From Neofusicoccum parvum (taxonomy: Eukaryota > Ascomycota > Dothideomycetes > Botryosphaeriales > Botryosphaeriaceae), in NCBI GenBank assembly GCA_020912385.1, contig CP087214.1, positions 2,108,001 through 2,172,000 on the forward strand: a stretch of DNA of 64,000 nucleotides, read 5' to 3'. Below are positions 33,029 to 44,635 of the stretch, in pieces; positions within the stretch are counted from its first letter, which is position 1; every line of letters begins with the position of its first letter. The position numbers and the translations under genes were made by a program. The notes under the pieces are model-generated. The model worked only from the letters and a program-made list of their open reading frames with translations. It was not told the origin of the DNA and searched no databases.

Positions 33029-35188
33029 ATGTCGACCACCGGCACCTACCGCGGCACTCCCAACAAGGGGAGGGGAGGAATTCCTTCCTACAACAGCCCG
33101 TCTGGCATCCCGCGGCCCTCTGACCACCATGCTCCCAGTGAGGTCGGCGGCAGCTCGACGCTCAGTGCCAGCCGCGCGAAGCAGTCCAAGCGCGATGAGG
33201 TATGCTCCAGCTGCTCAGTCGCGCATGCCGCCGTGAATGCTGACGATGCGCCAGGCGATTCGCAAGAAAATCGAGAATGACCTCAACAAGAAGAGAGCTC
33301 CCACCAACCGCATACAGCGCGCGCGCAAAGCGCCGCCGGGAACCGTCCTCGCTCTGAAGCCCAGCTCTGCGCTCCAGATCAAGCCCCACATCACGGTCGC
33401 GGAAGCCGCGCAGCTCATGGCCGCGAAGCGCGAGGACTGCGTCTTGGTTACGGACGACGAGGAGCGCATCGCCGGTATCTTCACTGCGAAGGACTTGGCT
33501 TTCAGGGTTGTTGGCGCGGGTATCAAGGCTAGGGACATCACCATTGCGGAAATCATGACCAAGAACCCGCTGTGCGCAAAGACGGACACCAGCGCCACGG
33601 ATGCTTTGGATCTCATGGTCAGGAAGGGCTTCCGCCATCTGCCCGTCATGGACGAGAACCATGACATTGCCGGCATCTTGGATATTACAAAGTGTTTCTA
33701 CGATGCGATGGAGAAGCTTGAGCGCGCGTACAGCTCGTCCAGGAAGCTCTACGATGCTCTTGAGGGTGTGCAGGCGGAGCTCGGCTCGAGTCAACCGCAG
33801 CAAGTTATCCAATATGTCGAGGCGATCAGGGCGAAGATGTCTGGTCCCACGCTGGAGTCTGTCTTGACTGGCCTCCCGCCCACAACAGTGTCTGTCCGCA
33901 CGTCGGTCAAGGAAGCTGCTCAGTTGATGAAGGAGAACCACACGACTGCGGTTTTGGTCCAAGACCAGGGCTCCATTACCGGTATCTTCACCAGCAAGGA
34001 TGTGGTGCTCCGTGTCATCGCCGCTGGCCTCGACCCAGGTACTTGCAGCGTGGTCCGTGTTATGACGCCCCACCCCGACTTCGCTGCTATAGATATGAGC
34101 ATCCAGGCTGCTCTGCGTAAGATGCATGGTAAGTGGGCTATCTATCAATTGGAAGATTCAAGGTACTAAGAAGCATCAGATGGACACTATCTCAACCTCC
34201 CCGTGATGAGCGAGGCAGGCGAGATTGTCGGCATGGTGGACGTGCTCAAGCTGACGTACGCCACCCTGGACCAGGTATGTTCACTCTAAGCAAGGTTGAA
34301 ATAGAGTGTCTTGAGCCTAACGCTATTCAGATCAATACCATGTCAACTGGGGACAGTGAGGGTCCAGCATGGAACAAGTTCTGGCTCTCCCTCGATCACG
34401 AATCCGAATCCATGGTATCCGGGGATGGCGGCAGCCACCATCCCCGCACGGAAATCTCACGATCACACGTGATGTCTCCCGGCTTGGACCGCCACAACAC
34501 CCACTTGGACCGCGGAGAGAGTGTCATGCCCAACGACTCTGCTTCGCACGTCGGCATGGAGACACCGGAGCACTCTGCCGTGGCTGCTTCGCCAGCCCTG
34601 CCTATCGAGGAGATGCCCTTCGCCTTCAAGTTCAAGGCACCCAGTGGCCGGACACATCGTTTCCAGGCCACGCCAGCCGCTGGTCTGGAAGAGTTCATTG
34701 CGCTGGTGATCGACAAGCTAGGCTCTGAGATCGATGCTGTCGGTGGCGCTCCGACCTTCGAAAACGGCCGCTTGAGCAATTCTGGGTTCGCCCTCAGCTA
34801 CTTGGACAACGAGGGCGACAGCGTGTCCATCACCACCAATACCGATCTTCTTGAGGCTGTTAGCCTTGCGCACATGCACCACACTGAGAAGGTGGATCTC
34901 TTCGTACACCACCCGGAGCACCCGCCCCTTCCCGGCACAATGAACCCTCAGGGCGCGCCCGCGACTGCCACCCCGCCCGAGTCGTCGGTGAGGGAGCGCA
35001 AAAAGTACGTTGACGACGAGGATAGCGACGAGGAGGTTGAGAGGCGCAGGCGGAGGAAGCAGCAGCCGGCTGTGCAAGAGCAGGTTATTCAGGGCGTTCC
35101 TAACGAGCTGCTCCTGCCTGGCGCCATCGTCACTTTGGCAGTGGTCATTGTTGGTGTTTTCGCTCTTGGCCGTGCCACTAGCCGGTAA
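33029..35188 (+). CDS. CBS-domain and PB1-domain membrane protein (Mug70-like)
   Basis: Four exons (33029-33199, 33255-34128, 34180-34274, 34331-35188) give about 665 residues. After a Ser/Gly-rich leader come four CBS motifs as two pairs. Phrases such as AAKREDCVLVTDDEERIAGI, KGFRHLPVMDENHDIAGI, MKENHTTAVLVQDQGSITGI and LNLPVMSEAGEIVGMVDV mark each one. A PB1 fold follows at ~455-545 (FKFKAPSGRTHRF, LSYLDNEGDSVSITTNTDL). An acidic-basic charged tract precedes a final hydrophobic tail anchor (PGAIVTLAVVIVGVFALG). CBS pairs bind adenosine nucleotides; PB1 mediates oligomerisation. The architecture matches S. pombe Mug70-type proteins, whose precise role is unclear. Confidence 0.92.
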
Positions 35189-36678
35189 AAGAGATGCCGA
35201 CCAGTGCATAATCTCTCATCCTTCATCAGAGCATACTCAGTGCTCAGGCTGTAGCGGCAGCTTCTCCCTTTTATTGTGGCGATACCACGGCGGAACCATT
35301 CGTAGACAGTCGGTCGCTTTATCCTGTATTGTCGACATCTCACGCGGCGTGTTCAGACTATTTGTAGCGTAGTTCTACTTGGGGTAGTTGGGTAGTGGTA
35401 GGGTGGGGCGCACACGAAGCGAAATACTAAGTAATTTCTACCCCGACTGGTTACCCGTGCATCTCTGAGCACTGCCCAATGACCAGTGTAAGGTTCGTTC
35501 GGTCAGCAAGCTCGCATTGACGCGGGTATTTAGACCCGACGCCACGAGTAGTGCCGCGCAACACTCGCGGTAGCAGCCAGTGACTAGTCTGCATTCCCAT
35601 TGAACGACGACGACGAAGAAAAGCATGGGCACCGGCATACGTTTTCAGGAGACTCGCATTCTCCAGTAAAGGTTGAGATTGTGATGTTAAACAGTGCCGC
35701 GATGGTGCGGAAATAAGACGATCCATGGGTCCTTGAGTCCTGCTTGATTGGACGGCAGCCGGTGAAGTGGTGCATGGAACCAGGGTCCCGCACAGAAGAA
35801 TGTCGGGCGCCACAGTGATGGTGATATCAGGAGAAAATAATAATATTCGCACAGCCTTCAGCCATGCCAAGTTGGGTTGGCTGACCGTGGGACAGTTGCC
35901 ATGGAGAGGTCGGAAATTTGTCCTGCCCGTCACTACATGGTTGTGCTACTCCACTCGGGTTGATGCTTGCACGTCGAGTCCAACGAGCAAGTGCAGGGCT
36001 AATCAGCCGCCGCCACGGCTTTGGAGAGCGGCCGGGGGTGCGGAGGGGGAGAGAGATGCTGGGTGCGGCAGACATGGCATCGCTTCGAGCAAGAAATGGC
36101 GGTCGATTGCTCGTTCCTGAAACAGATGCACGAGGGCAGCGGAGCGGGCTGGTCCGGGGGCGCGCCGCTCCGGTGAGTCACATGGGCGCCGCGTTTGGTG
36201 TTTTTTCTCGAGCGCCAGGACACCGCGACGCGCGCTCGACGTGTCGCGACGGCGGCAGCAGGATGGGCTAGTGGGCACACGTGACCGGGCAGCGCGGGCA
36301 CGGATTGGTGGAGGTGTTGTGCCAATAATCGGAGGTGTTGTGGGATGTGCGCCAGGGCAGTGAGCTGGCGGCGGCCTGCCCTAGTCGTAGAAAAGTTGAA
36401 TACAGTACGCCCCACCAAGGCCGATTTTCTGAGCATCTCAGCGGACGCAGCCTCCTCCCTTGCGAGCACCACCACCACCCAAGCCTGAACCGCCAGGCCG
36501 CCGCCCACCGCCCACACTCGCCCCAGAGAGCTGCCTGCACGACCGCCCGCCGCCCCTTGCAGTCGCTCGCAGCTCCCACCCGTTGCGCGCCGCAGCGCAA
36601 AGCCAAAAACAAAGCTCCCCCGACGCCTCAGGCTCCCGTCGACCACCACCAGCCCCTCTGCCCGCCTGCCCGCCCGCA
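35189..36678. other. Intergenic region upstream of the importin gene
   Basis: 1.49 kb. The left part is AT-richer, and 36000-36670 is GC-rich with CCxCC-type leader sequence before the importin ATG. No supported gene. Confidence 0.5.
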
Positions 36679-39600
36679 ATGTCTGCCTTCCTGCCACCTG
36701 AGGTGCATGGCGCCCTCGGGCAGCTGCTGGCTGGTCTTCAGTCGCCCGACAATGTCACGCGCACCCAGGCTGAGGAGAACCTCAACACCGAGTGGGTGAC
36801 CGGCCGGCCGGACGTGCTGCTCATGGGCCTGACCGAGCAAATACAGCTGGCCGAGGAACCGTCGGTACGTGCTCCACCCCTCTGCCCGCGCAGCTGCTGA
36901 ACAAAGCCCCACAGACGCGCTCGTTTGCTTCAGTGCTGTTCCGGCGCATTGCCACCAGGAGTCGCAAGGACCCCGCCACGGACGTGACGAAGGAGCTTTT
37001 CCTCACCATCCCCCAGCCGCAGCGCAATGCCATCCGCCAGAAGCTGCTGCAATGCCTCGAGGGCGAGCAGAGCGCCCAGGTCAGGAATAAGGTCGGCGAC
37101 GCTATTGCCGAGCTCGCTCGACAGTACACCGAAGAGGGTACCGCTCCCACTCCGGGCTTCCGCGTTGCTGAACCCGCTATTAACGGACATTACATCGTAG
37201 GTGAACCGTGGCCAGAGCTCTTGGGAACCCTCTTCAAGGCCAGCCAATCCGCCGAGCCTGGCCAGCGCGAGAGCGCCTTCCGCATATTCGCAACCACCCC
37301 CGGCATAATCGAGAAGCAGCACGAAGACACCGTGCTGGGCGCCTTTACAAATGGCTTCAAGGACGATAACATCATGGTATTTTTTTTTCTCCTTGATTCC
37401 TGGGGTGCTCCTCGCCCGTGCTCGTCGCGTAAGCGTCTTGCGGGGCTTGAGTTATTCTACACTTTTTTCTATACAGACCAATACTGCTGACGGAACTGTA
37501 ACAGGCTAACGGAGTCCAGGTCCGCATTGCGGCTATGGAAGCGTTTGCTTCTTTCTTCCGCTCGATTCACAAGAAGTCGCAGCAGAAGTACTACGCTCTC
37601 ATTGCCGAAATCCTCAACATTCTCCCCCCGATCAAGGAAGCTGGCGATTCCGACCAGCTCTCGAAAGCCCTCGTTTCTCTCATTGATCTCGCCGAAATCG
37701 CCCCGAAGATGTTCAAGCCGGTCTTCAACGCTCTGGTAAACTTCAGCATTACCGTGATTCAAGACAAGGAGCTTGACGACCAGGCGCGTCAAAACGCCCT
37801 TGAGTTGATGGCCACCTTCGCGGATTGCAGCCCCCAGATGTGCCGCAAAGACACGAACTACACCCCGGACATGGTTACCCAGTGTCTGTCCCTTATGACC
37901 GATGTTGGCATGGATGACGAGGACGCCGAGGAATGGAATGCTTCCGAAGACGTGAGTCGTCGTGGATGATCTGAAAGAAAATTTATTCTAACCCATTTCC
38001 AGCTCGATATCGACGAGAGCGACTCCAACCACGTTGCCGGCGAGCAATGCATGGACCGTCTCGCGAACAAGCTTGGTGGTGGAGCTATTCTTCCCCCTAC
38101 CTTCAACTGGTTGCCGCGTATGATGACTTCTTCGGCATGGCGCGACAGGCATGCCGCCCTCATGGCCATCTCGGCAATCTCCGAGGGCTGCAGGGACATG
38201 ATGGTTGGTGAGCTCGATAAGGTTCTGGATCTCGTTGTTCCCGCTCTTCAAGACCAGCACCCGCGTGTGCGGTGGGCTGGCTGCAATGCTCTTGGCCAGA
38301 TGAGCACGGATTTCGCCGGCACCATGCAGGAGAAGTACCACCAAGTCGTTTTGTCAAACATCATCCCGGTCCTGCAATCCGCCGAGCCTCGCGTCCAGGC
38401 CCATGCCGCGGCTGCCCTTGTCAACTTCTGTGAGGAGGCTGAGAAGGAGGTTCTCGAGCCTTACCTTGATCTCCTTCTTACCAACCTGCTCCAGCTGCTG
38501 CAAAGCCCCAAGCGCTTCGTCCAGGAGCAGGCTCTCTCCACCATCGCCACCGTCGCCGACTCCGCCGAGGTTGCTTTCTCGAAATACTACGATACCCTGA
38601 TGCCGCTTCTGTTCAACGTTTTGAAGGAGGAGCAGTCAAAGGAGTACAGGCTGTTAAGGGCAAAGGCAATGGAGTGTGCGACTCTCATTGCTCTGGCGGT
38701 TGGCAAGGAAAAGATGGGTCAAGATGCGATTGCTCTCGTCAACCTGCTGGGCTCAATTCAACAAGGCATTACCGATTCGGATGACCCTCAGGCCTCTTAC
38801 CTCCTCCACTGCTGGGGCCGTATGTGCCGTGTCTTGGGGCAAGACTTCCTGCCCTACCTTCCGGCCGTCATTCCCCCGCTTACCGAGCTTGCCGGTGCCA
38901 AGGCTGACATCCAGCTCCTGGACGATGATGATCAGGTCGCGCAGGTTGAGCAGGAAGAAGGCTGGGAGCTTGTGCCGCTTAAGGGCAAGGTTATCGGGAT
39001 CAAGACCAGCACTCTGGACGACAAGCACATGGCCATCGAGCTCATCGTCATCTACGCTCAGGTCCTCGAAGGAGCTTTCGAGCCTTACGTCAGCGACATC
39101 ATGGACAGGATTGCCATTCCCGGCCTGGCCTTCTTCTTCCACGACCCTGTCAGAGTCGCCTCGGCCAAGTGCGTACCGCAACTGCTCAACTCCTACAAGA
39201 AGGCCCACGGTGAGCAATCGCCTCAGCTCGGCCAACTCTGGTCCAGGACGGTTGAGAAGGTTCTCGAAGTTCTCAGCACCGAGCCTGCCATCGACACCCT
39301 CGCCGAGATGTACCAGTGCTTCTACGAGTGTGTTGAGATCCTCGGTAAGAACTCATTGACCGATCAGCACATGGCCGCTTTCATCGATGCAGCCAAGTCT
39401 GTTCTTGAGGAGTACCAGGAGCGCGTGAAGGCCCGTCTGGAGGATCAGGCTGAGAACGAGGACGGCGAGGAGCTCTCGGAGGAAGTTGCCTTCGCTATTG
39501 AGGATGACCAGACCCTTCTTTCCGACATGAACAAGGCTTTCCACGTCATTTTCCAGCAAATGGGCCCGGCATTCCTGCCCCACTGGGAGCGTCTCATCTC

Positions 39601-40327
39601 CTTCTATTCGACCTTTGTCACCAACCCCGACCCTACTCAGAGACAATGGGCGATCTGTATCTTCGACGATGTCTTGGAATTCTGTGGGCCGCAGTCCTGG
39701 AACTACCAGCAGTATATTATCAACCCTCTTGTCAATGGGATGCGGGACGATGTTGCTGCCAACAGACAAGCTGCCGTCTACGGTGTCGGTGTTGCGGCGC
39801 AAAAGGGTGGCGAAGCCTGGTCAGACTTTGTCAACAACTGCCTTCCCATTCTGTTTGAGGTCATTAGCAGGCCAAATGCCCGCGAGGACGACGACGTTTT
39901 TGCCACCGAGAACGCTTGCGCAAGCATAGCAAAGATCCTGCACTACAACAGCTCCAAGGTTGCCAACGTGCAGGACGTTGTCAACGCCTGGGTCGACACT
40001 CTTCCGATTGTCAACGACGAGGAGGCCGCACCCTACGCGTACGCTTTCCTTGCGCAGCTCATTGACCAGTAAGTTTCTTCCCAGACCTCTGTGTAACACA
40101 TGTCCTAACATTTCAATAGGAGCAACCCTGCCGTCCTGTCAAAGGCACCTCAGTGCTTCACGCATGTCGCTCTCGCCCTTGAGGCCGAGACCCTCCAAGG
40201 AAACATTGCCAGCCAGGTCGTCCGCGCGACAAAGCAGCTCGTTCAGACGGCCGGTTTGGATGCCAGCCAGCTCCTTCTCAGCTTGTCGCCCGATGCGCAG
40301 CACACCGTGCGTGCGTACTTCGGCTAG
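36679..40327 (+). CDS. Karyopherin beta, importin Kap121/Pse1 (IPO5) type
   Basis: Five exons (36679-36864, 36915-37376, 37505-37951, 38003-40068, 40120-40327) give about 1122 residues, built of HEAT repeats throughout. Recognisable family stretches include TRSFASVLFRRIA, MEAFASFFRS, MASWRDRHA-like TSSAWRDRHAALMAISAISEG, HPRVRWAGCNALGQMSTDFA and an acidic loop with LDDDDQVAQVEQEEGWELV. The import receptor carries ribosomal proteins, histones and transcription factors through the pore under Ran control. Exon 2 ends before a 128-base intron that is T-rich at the donor side. Exon phases are all consistent. Confidence 0.95.
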
Positions 40328-41498
40328 TGTGGCAAACATCACATGAGAAACGAGCTGTGACTACTACGTTTTCTTCACGACGAATGGGGCGGGCAATTCA
40401 ACGAAAGTTTTGGCTGGCTTTGGGCAGGAGGGAAGGTTTTTAATTCCATGTAGACCTGCGAGTGAGCAATGACGACTGAGGCAAGGGCAATGGCGGAGGA
40501 GTGGTTGCATATGATATCCAGGGCGAAAGAGGGGACGACAGTTTGTGAGTGTGTACACCAGCGGGGAGGAGAAAGATGAGAAACGGGCGGGATTTGCTCT
40601 GTTTAAGCGTGTCCCGCACCGGAAGGTAAATTTGGCTCTCCGTCCCTCTTTTGCGATCATCGTGACTGGTAGTCGGGGTGTTTTTTTTTATGATGATTGG
40701 TGGACAAAGTTCCAGTAGAGAGGAAATATGGTGGTTTTGGGTGGAAAAGCTTCTTTTTTATCTTAGGGAACGATCGAACTCAATCACAGATTCTGAATGT
40801 CGTTTGCTTTGTTTCTTTCCTTTGCGGGAGACGAAGAGCGAAGAAAGTATTCTTAGTATGATAATGCTAGATTTTGTTCTCCTTGAGCTTGTGGTATTTT
40901 CATGTGTCATCATCGATTTCCAAATTGTTTTCTGCATCGAAGATGATTAAGAATAGTGATTATCCATTTCTATTGCACGCCTTAAGGGTCGCCAATATCA
41001 TTCTAGCATGGTATAAGTCTCATGAAGCAAAGCTGTGGGGTGAGGAAGCGGTAAAGCGAAAGTTGACCGGGGTCCTATAATCTTCGAAGTTTATTCCATT
41101 TCTTAAACCACAACACAGTTGAGCCTCACTCAAACAATCAAAGTTGCTCCCTATCAAGCATAGCAGTGCTTAATTCTTCGGATTTATCTACCTGAGCTCA
41201 AACATAGCCACTTTTCTTAGTGTCTGTGCTGGATCTGCTCCTCCCGGTCATAACCGGCCGGATCCGTGGCTATCTTACTACTAACGCTTGGCAATCGTCC
41301 TACTCAAGTCAAGCCCAATGACTATAAGGGACAAAATCATCGTATAGCTCAATTAACGGCCTGGCCGGATGGCCTAAGTAAATAGTTGTCGGATGTACTC
41401 AAATCCGCAACTTGTCAGTAGTGTATAAATTGAACAAGAAATAATTATCACTATGCAGCATAACAAACAATCAAGTCGTCATTCGCACTTCGGTCAAC
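40328..41498. other. Intergenic region, AT-rich
   Basis: 1.17 kb of 3' flank of the importin gene and upstream sequence of the PhlG-like gene. It is clearly AT-richer than the genes. A 90-codon frame near 40678 is not supported. Confidence 0.55.
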
Positions 41499-42725
41499 AT
41501 GTTTCTCCAGAATCTTTTTCTACTCTCCTCTGTAGCACTTCCATGTTACTCTCAGCTCGCAGCAGAGCCGTCTTCTGGTGTCACTGTTGGTGGTGGCCCG
41601 GGGTTAACCACCTTGTCAGACACTAGCAGCACTGTCTCAGAAAACGTGGCTAGTTACGAGCGCAATGTGTCAAACTATCACCTCGGGTACTCCGATTCTG
41701 ACTTTGAGCGTCCGTTTGCCAAGTACTGGAACCCTGAGGTCCAGGGCATGTCCGATGCAACGCAAAAGGGGCTGAGTGCCAGTCCTCATGCGAGCGAGTT
41801 GGGTAAGACAAGTATCCCAGTCTAGAGACAGTCATCTCAACCGTGTGAGCGAGCAGTATGCTGACATCATTCTGCAAGCATTTTCTCCATATGAGGCCAA
41901 AGACTACCTCACGCGTCCAGGCTACCTCCAGCTCGAAAACGGCTGGTCAGTCGCTGAAGATGGCACACTGATGATCGCCATCCTCACCGACATTGGCAAC
42001 GGTAATAAGCGACTCTACTGCCCACAAATATATCAAAATGATCACTAACCTCGCCATTTTCTAGTCACTGGAGAGATGTACGACTGGTGGTTCGGCTGGC
42101 ACCTCGTCGAATCCGCCCGGTAACCTCCTCCCCACCCGTCTCCCTTCCCAATCACCACCAGCACAAACTAACCCCAAGCCATCCAGATACAAGCTCTGGC
42201 ACCCCCAGGCGCACCGATACGCCTGGCGCACCCCCAACACACTCGCCTGGACCGCCACCAACGCAAGCACCCTCCCCTCGCGCTACATCTCCAGCCACTC
42301 CTTCATCGACGAGTACATCGGCAACAGCGCGTCCAAGCTCACCGTCAACTTCGTCGCGCCCTCCGACGCCTCGGCCCTCGCCTTCGACGAGTCGACCTTC
42401 GCCGACCGCGGCATCGAGACCGTCGTCGTCGGCCGGCTGCACTCGGGCGCCCACACCACCAACGTGACCGGCCACTCGTACCTCGCGCACCAGGTGCGGC
42501 GCACCGCCGACGGCCGCCGCGAGCTGCGGTCGCGCTTCTGGCTCGAGCAGTACACGGAGCAGGCCGCCCACGACATGATGGCGCACTGCAATATCGAGAT
42601 GCAGCGTGAGTGTTTGACCTCCTTTCCGACGGGTCCGTGATGGCTGACTTGAGTTTGACATCGGGGGAACAGATCTCGCGAGCTTCCTCCCGGCGCTGTT
42701 CGAGGAGTTCAAGGATACGGCTTAG
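41499..42725 (+). CDS. Secreted PhlG-like (2,4-diacetylphloroglucinol hydrolase fold) protein
   Basis: Five exons (41499-41802, 41879-42001, 42065-42119, 42187-42605, 42673-42725) give about 317 residues. A signal peptide fits residues 1-19 (FLLSSVALPCYS). The signature GEMYDWWFGWHLVESARYKL, with LWHPQAH after it, places it in the PhlG domain family. His155, His166 and His170 are candidate metal ligands, and a later AHDMMAHCNIE gives more. Bacterial PhlG uses zinc to break a carbon-carbon bond in the antibiotic 2,4-diacetylphloroglucinol; the fungal substrate is unknown. The first intron ends in AAG rather than the usual CAG/TAG and is placed by frame and a CTGAC branch site 13 bases before. 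Confidence 0.82.
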
Positions 42726-43298
42726 GTGGCGGTGGGGAGGCGATTGGGTGGGGAGAGACGTGGATGGACTCCGCGAGGCTTGAAACGCTGTACGGTGGAC
42801 TGTGATCGTTCATGTTGTTCTCGCCCCTTTTCTTAATTCTCATGACCATAGACTGTATATAATCTGATAGATTGGAAAATTACTGAGAGGCCGGCTTTGG
42901 TCTCGCCCCTCAAGCCAGATGCACCCACCTCTGAAAGTCAAAGTGTCATTGAATGTCGGCCCTAGCTGCTGCTCTTCAAGGGTATCAATGTAAGCTTACT
43001 TTTTCCTGCTTGGAACAACACATTTGACCGACACCATAAGTCTGTAATCTGCGTCTTCATATTCTTACATAGCAGTCGATTTATGATGGTTTCAGATTAC
43101 CGCCCATTTCCCATTCTGATCGTTATACGTACAACGTGGTCCGGCCACCAGGCAGCACTTGAGGCAGTAAGCGAGAGCACATGCTCTCATAGGCGGATAG
43201 CTATACATTACATACGTGCCGCCGATCCAACGCCACGCGGCCACTTCAGAAATGCCGAAAGTCGTGGAGCATCAATTTCCCGGCGTGAAACCGTCTCA
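42726..43298. other. Convergent 3' region, PhlG-like / VanZ-like
   Basis: 573 bases between opposed stops with no gene recognised. Confidence 0.55.
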
Positions 43299-44162
43299 TC
43301 AGTCGTCTCGCTTCTTGGCGCTCTGTTCCGCGGCGGCGGAGGAGGCGGCGTCGGCCTTCCCAGCCTGGTCCTGCTCGGCGCCGCCGTTGGGCTCCTCGGG
43401 GTCCCACGTGTCCTCGGCGTTCTCGTCCCAGTTGTCCAGTTCTTCCTCGACGGACATGCTGCGGTTGTCGCGGACGACGCCGGACTCCTGGCCGCTGCCC
43501 ACGCCCTCGCCCAGCTCGACGTCCAGGTCGTCGTCGGCCTCGCCGGGCACGACTTGGTACTGCTTCGCGCGGCGCTTGCGCTCGAGCATGCGCTTGTGGT
43601 ACCAGCTGCACAGCGCGAGGGCGGCGATGGAGCCGACGGCGTTGGCGAGGATGTCGTAGGGGTCGAATTCGCGGCCGTTCTGCGGGGGAGACGGTGTGGT
43701 CAGGATCTCGCGGGGGGAGAGAGAGGTCTGGGGCGAGCACGTACGGGGAGTATGCCTTGGATGATTTCAGAGCCGACGCCCATGGCGAGCGGGCAGACGA
43801 ACAGCGTCATGTGGATGACGCGGCGGCGGTTGGTTTCCACGATCCAGTAGAAACATAGCTGGGCGGGCGTGTTCAGCGGGATGCCGGTCAGAAGGCGGCA
43901 GGGAAGCAGCGTACCGTGAGCAGGAAGAAGGTGACGAAATGCAGGACCTTGTCACTCTGCTTGTACTGCGGCAGCTGCGAGCGGCCGAAGCCGGCGGCAG
44001 AGGCAAGCAGGCATATCACAACGAAGGCGCCTGGCGGAGGGTCAGCGGTCGGCGAGCTGGGGCTGGGTGCAGCGGACGGCGCGCGGACGGCAGCAAGCTG
44101 GAGCTGCGGGAGAGGTATCGTGGCCGGTCGCGCTTACCTGCGGGAGCCTTGCGGATGCGCAT
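43299..44162 (-). CDS. VanZ-like domain membrane protein
   Basis: Four exons (44162-44138, 44030-43915, 43858-43745, 43679-43299) give about 211 residues. Hydrophobic segments include AFVVICLLASAAGFG, VLHFVTFFLLTLCFYWIV, VIHMTLFVCPLAMGVGSEII and DILANAVGSIAALALCSWY. The D-K-x-x-H-F and G-S-E-I-I-Q patterns are those of the VanZ-like family, common in ascomycetes and of unclear function. The last ~80 residues are hydrophilic and acidic (EEELDNWDENAEDTWDPEE). The first exon is only 25 bases. Confidence 0.87.
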
Positions 44163-44635
44163 GTCGGGGCGGCGCGAGGGCGAGGGCGGGCACAGCTGGA
44201 CGGGGCGGGGGAGCACTATCGCGCGGCGACCATGCCGGGGGTATGAGGAGTGCAATCGCAGGTGGTGGTGCAGCAGGCAAGCTGCGGCGCTGGAGCTCTC
44301 GCTCCGCGCGGGCGGCGATCGCAGATGGCGGGGGGCACGTGACGGGGGCCGGCGCCTTAGAAGCCAGAGGGTGAGGGAGCGCGAGGCCGCCGCGGCAGCG
44401 CAACCACGGCCACCTCAAGACCGTCCGCCAGACCCTTTCATCACCCCAGCCGCCCGCCCATCCGACTTCCATCGACCGCGCCCTCCTTCCATCTCTACCG
44501 GCCCGGCCGTCTCTCTCATGCGCACTGGGTCCCCGCTGCAGCGCGCGTTGACCGTGGAACAGGGGAGAGACACGCTCGCTGCCCGTCGACGAGCGCGCGC
44601 CAAGAAATCGCGGAACGAGCGCTGATGATCCCGCC
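44163..44635. other. Divergent promoter region, VanZ-like / Spt7
   Basis: 473 GC-rich bases between opposed starts with no distinct element. Confidence 0.55.

Noticed and set aside
6176..40327. A nuclear pore gene cluster (POM152, ELYS-like, Kap121)
   Set aside because: The three genes are far apart, interspersed with unrelated genes and on separate promoters; chance proximity is the simpler view.
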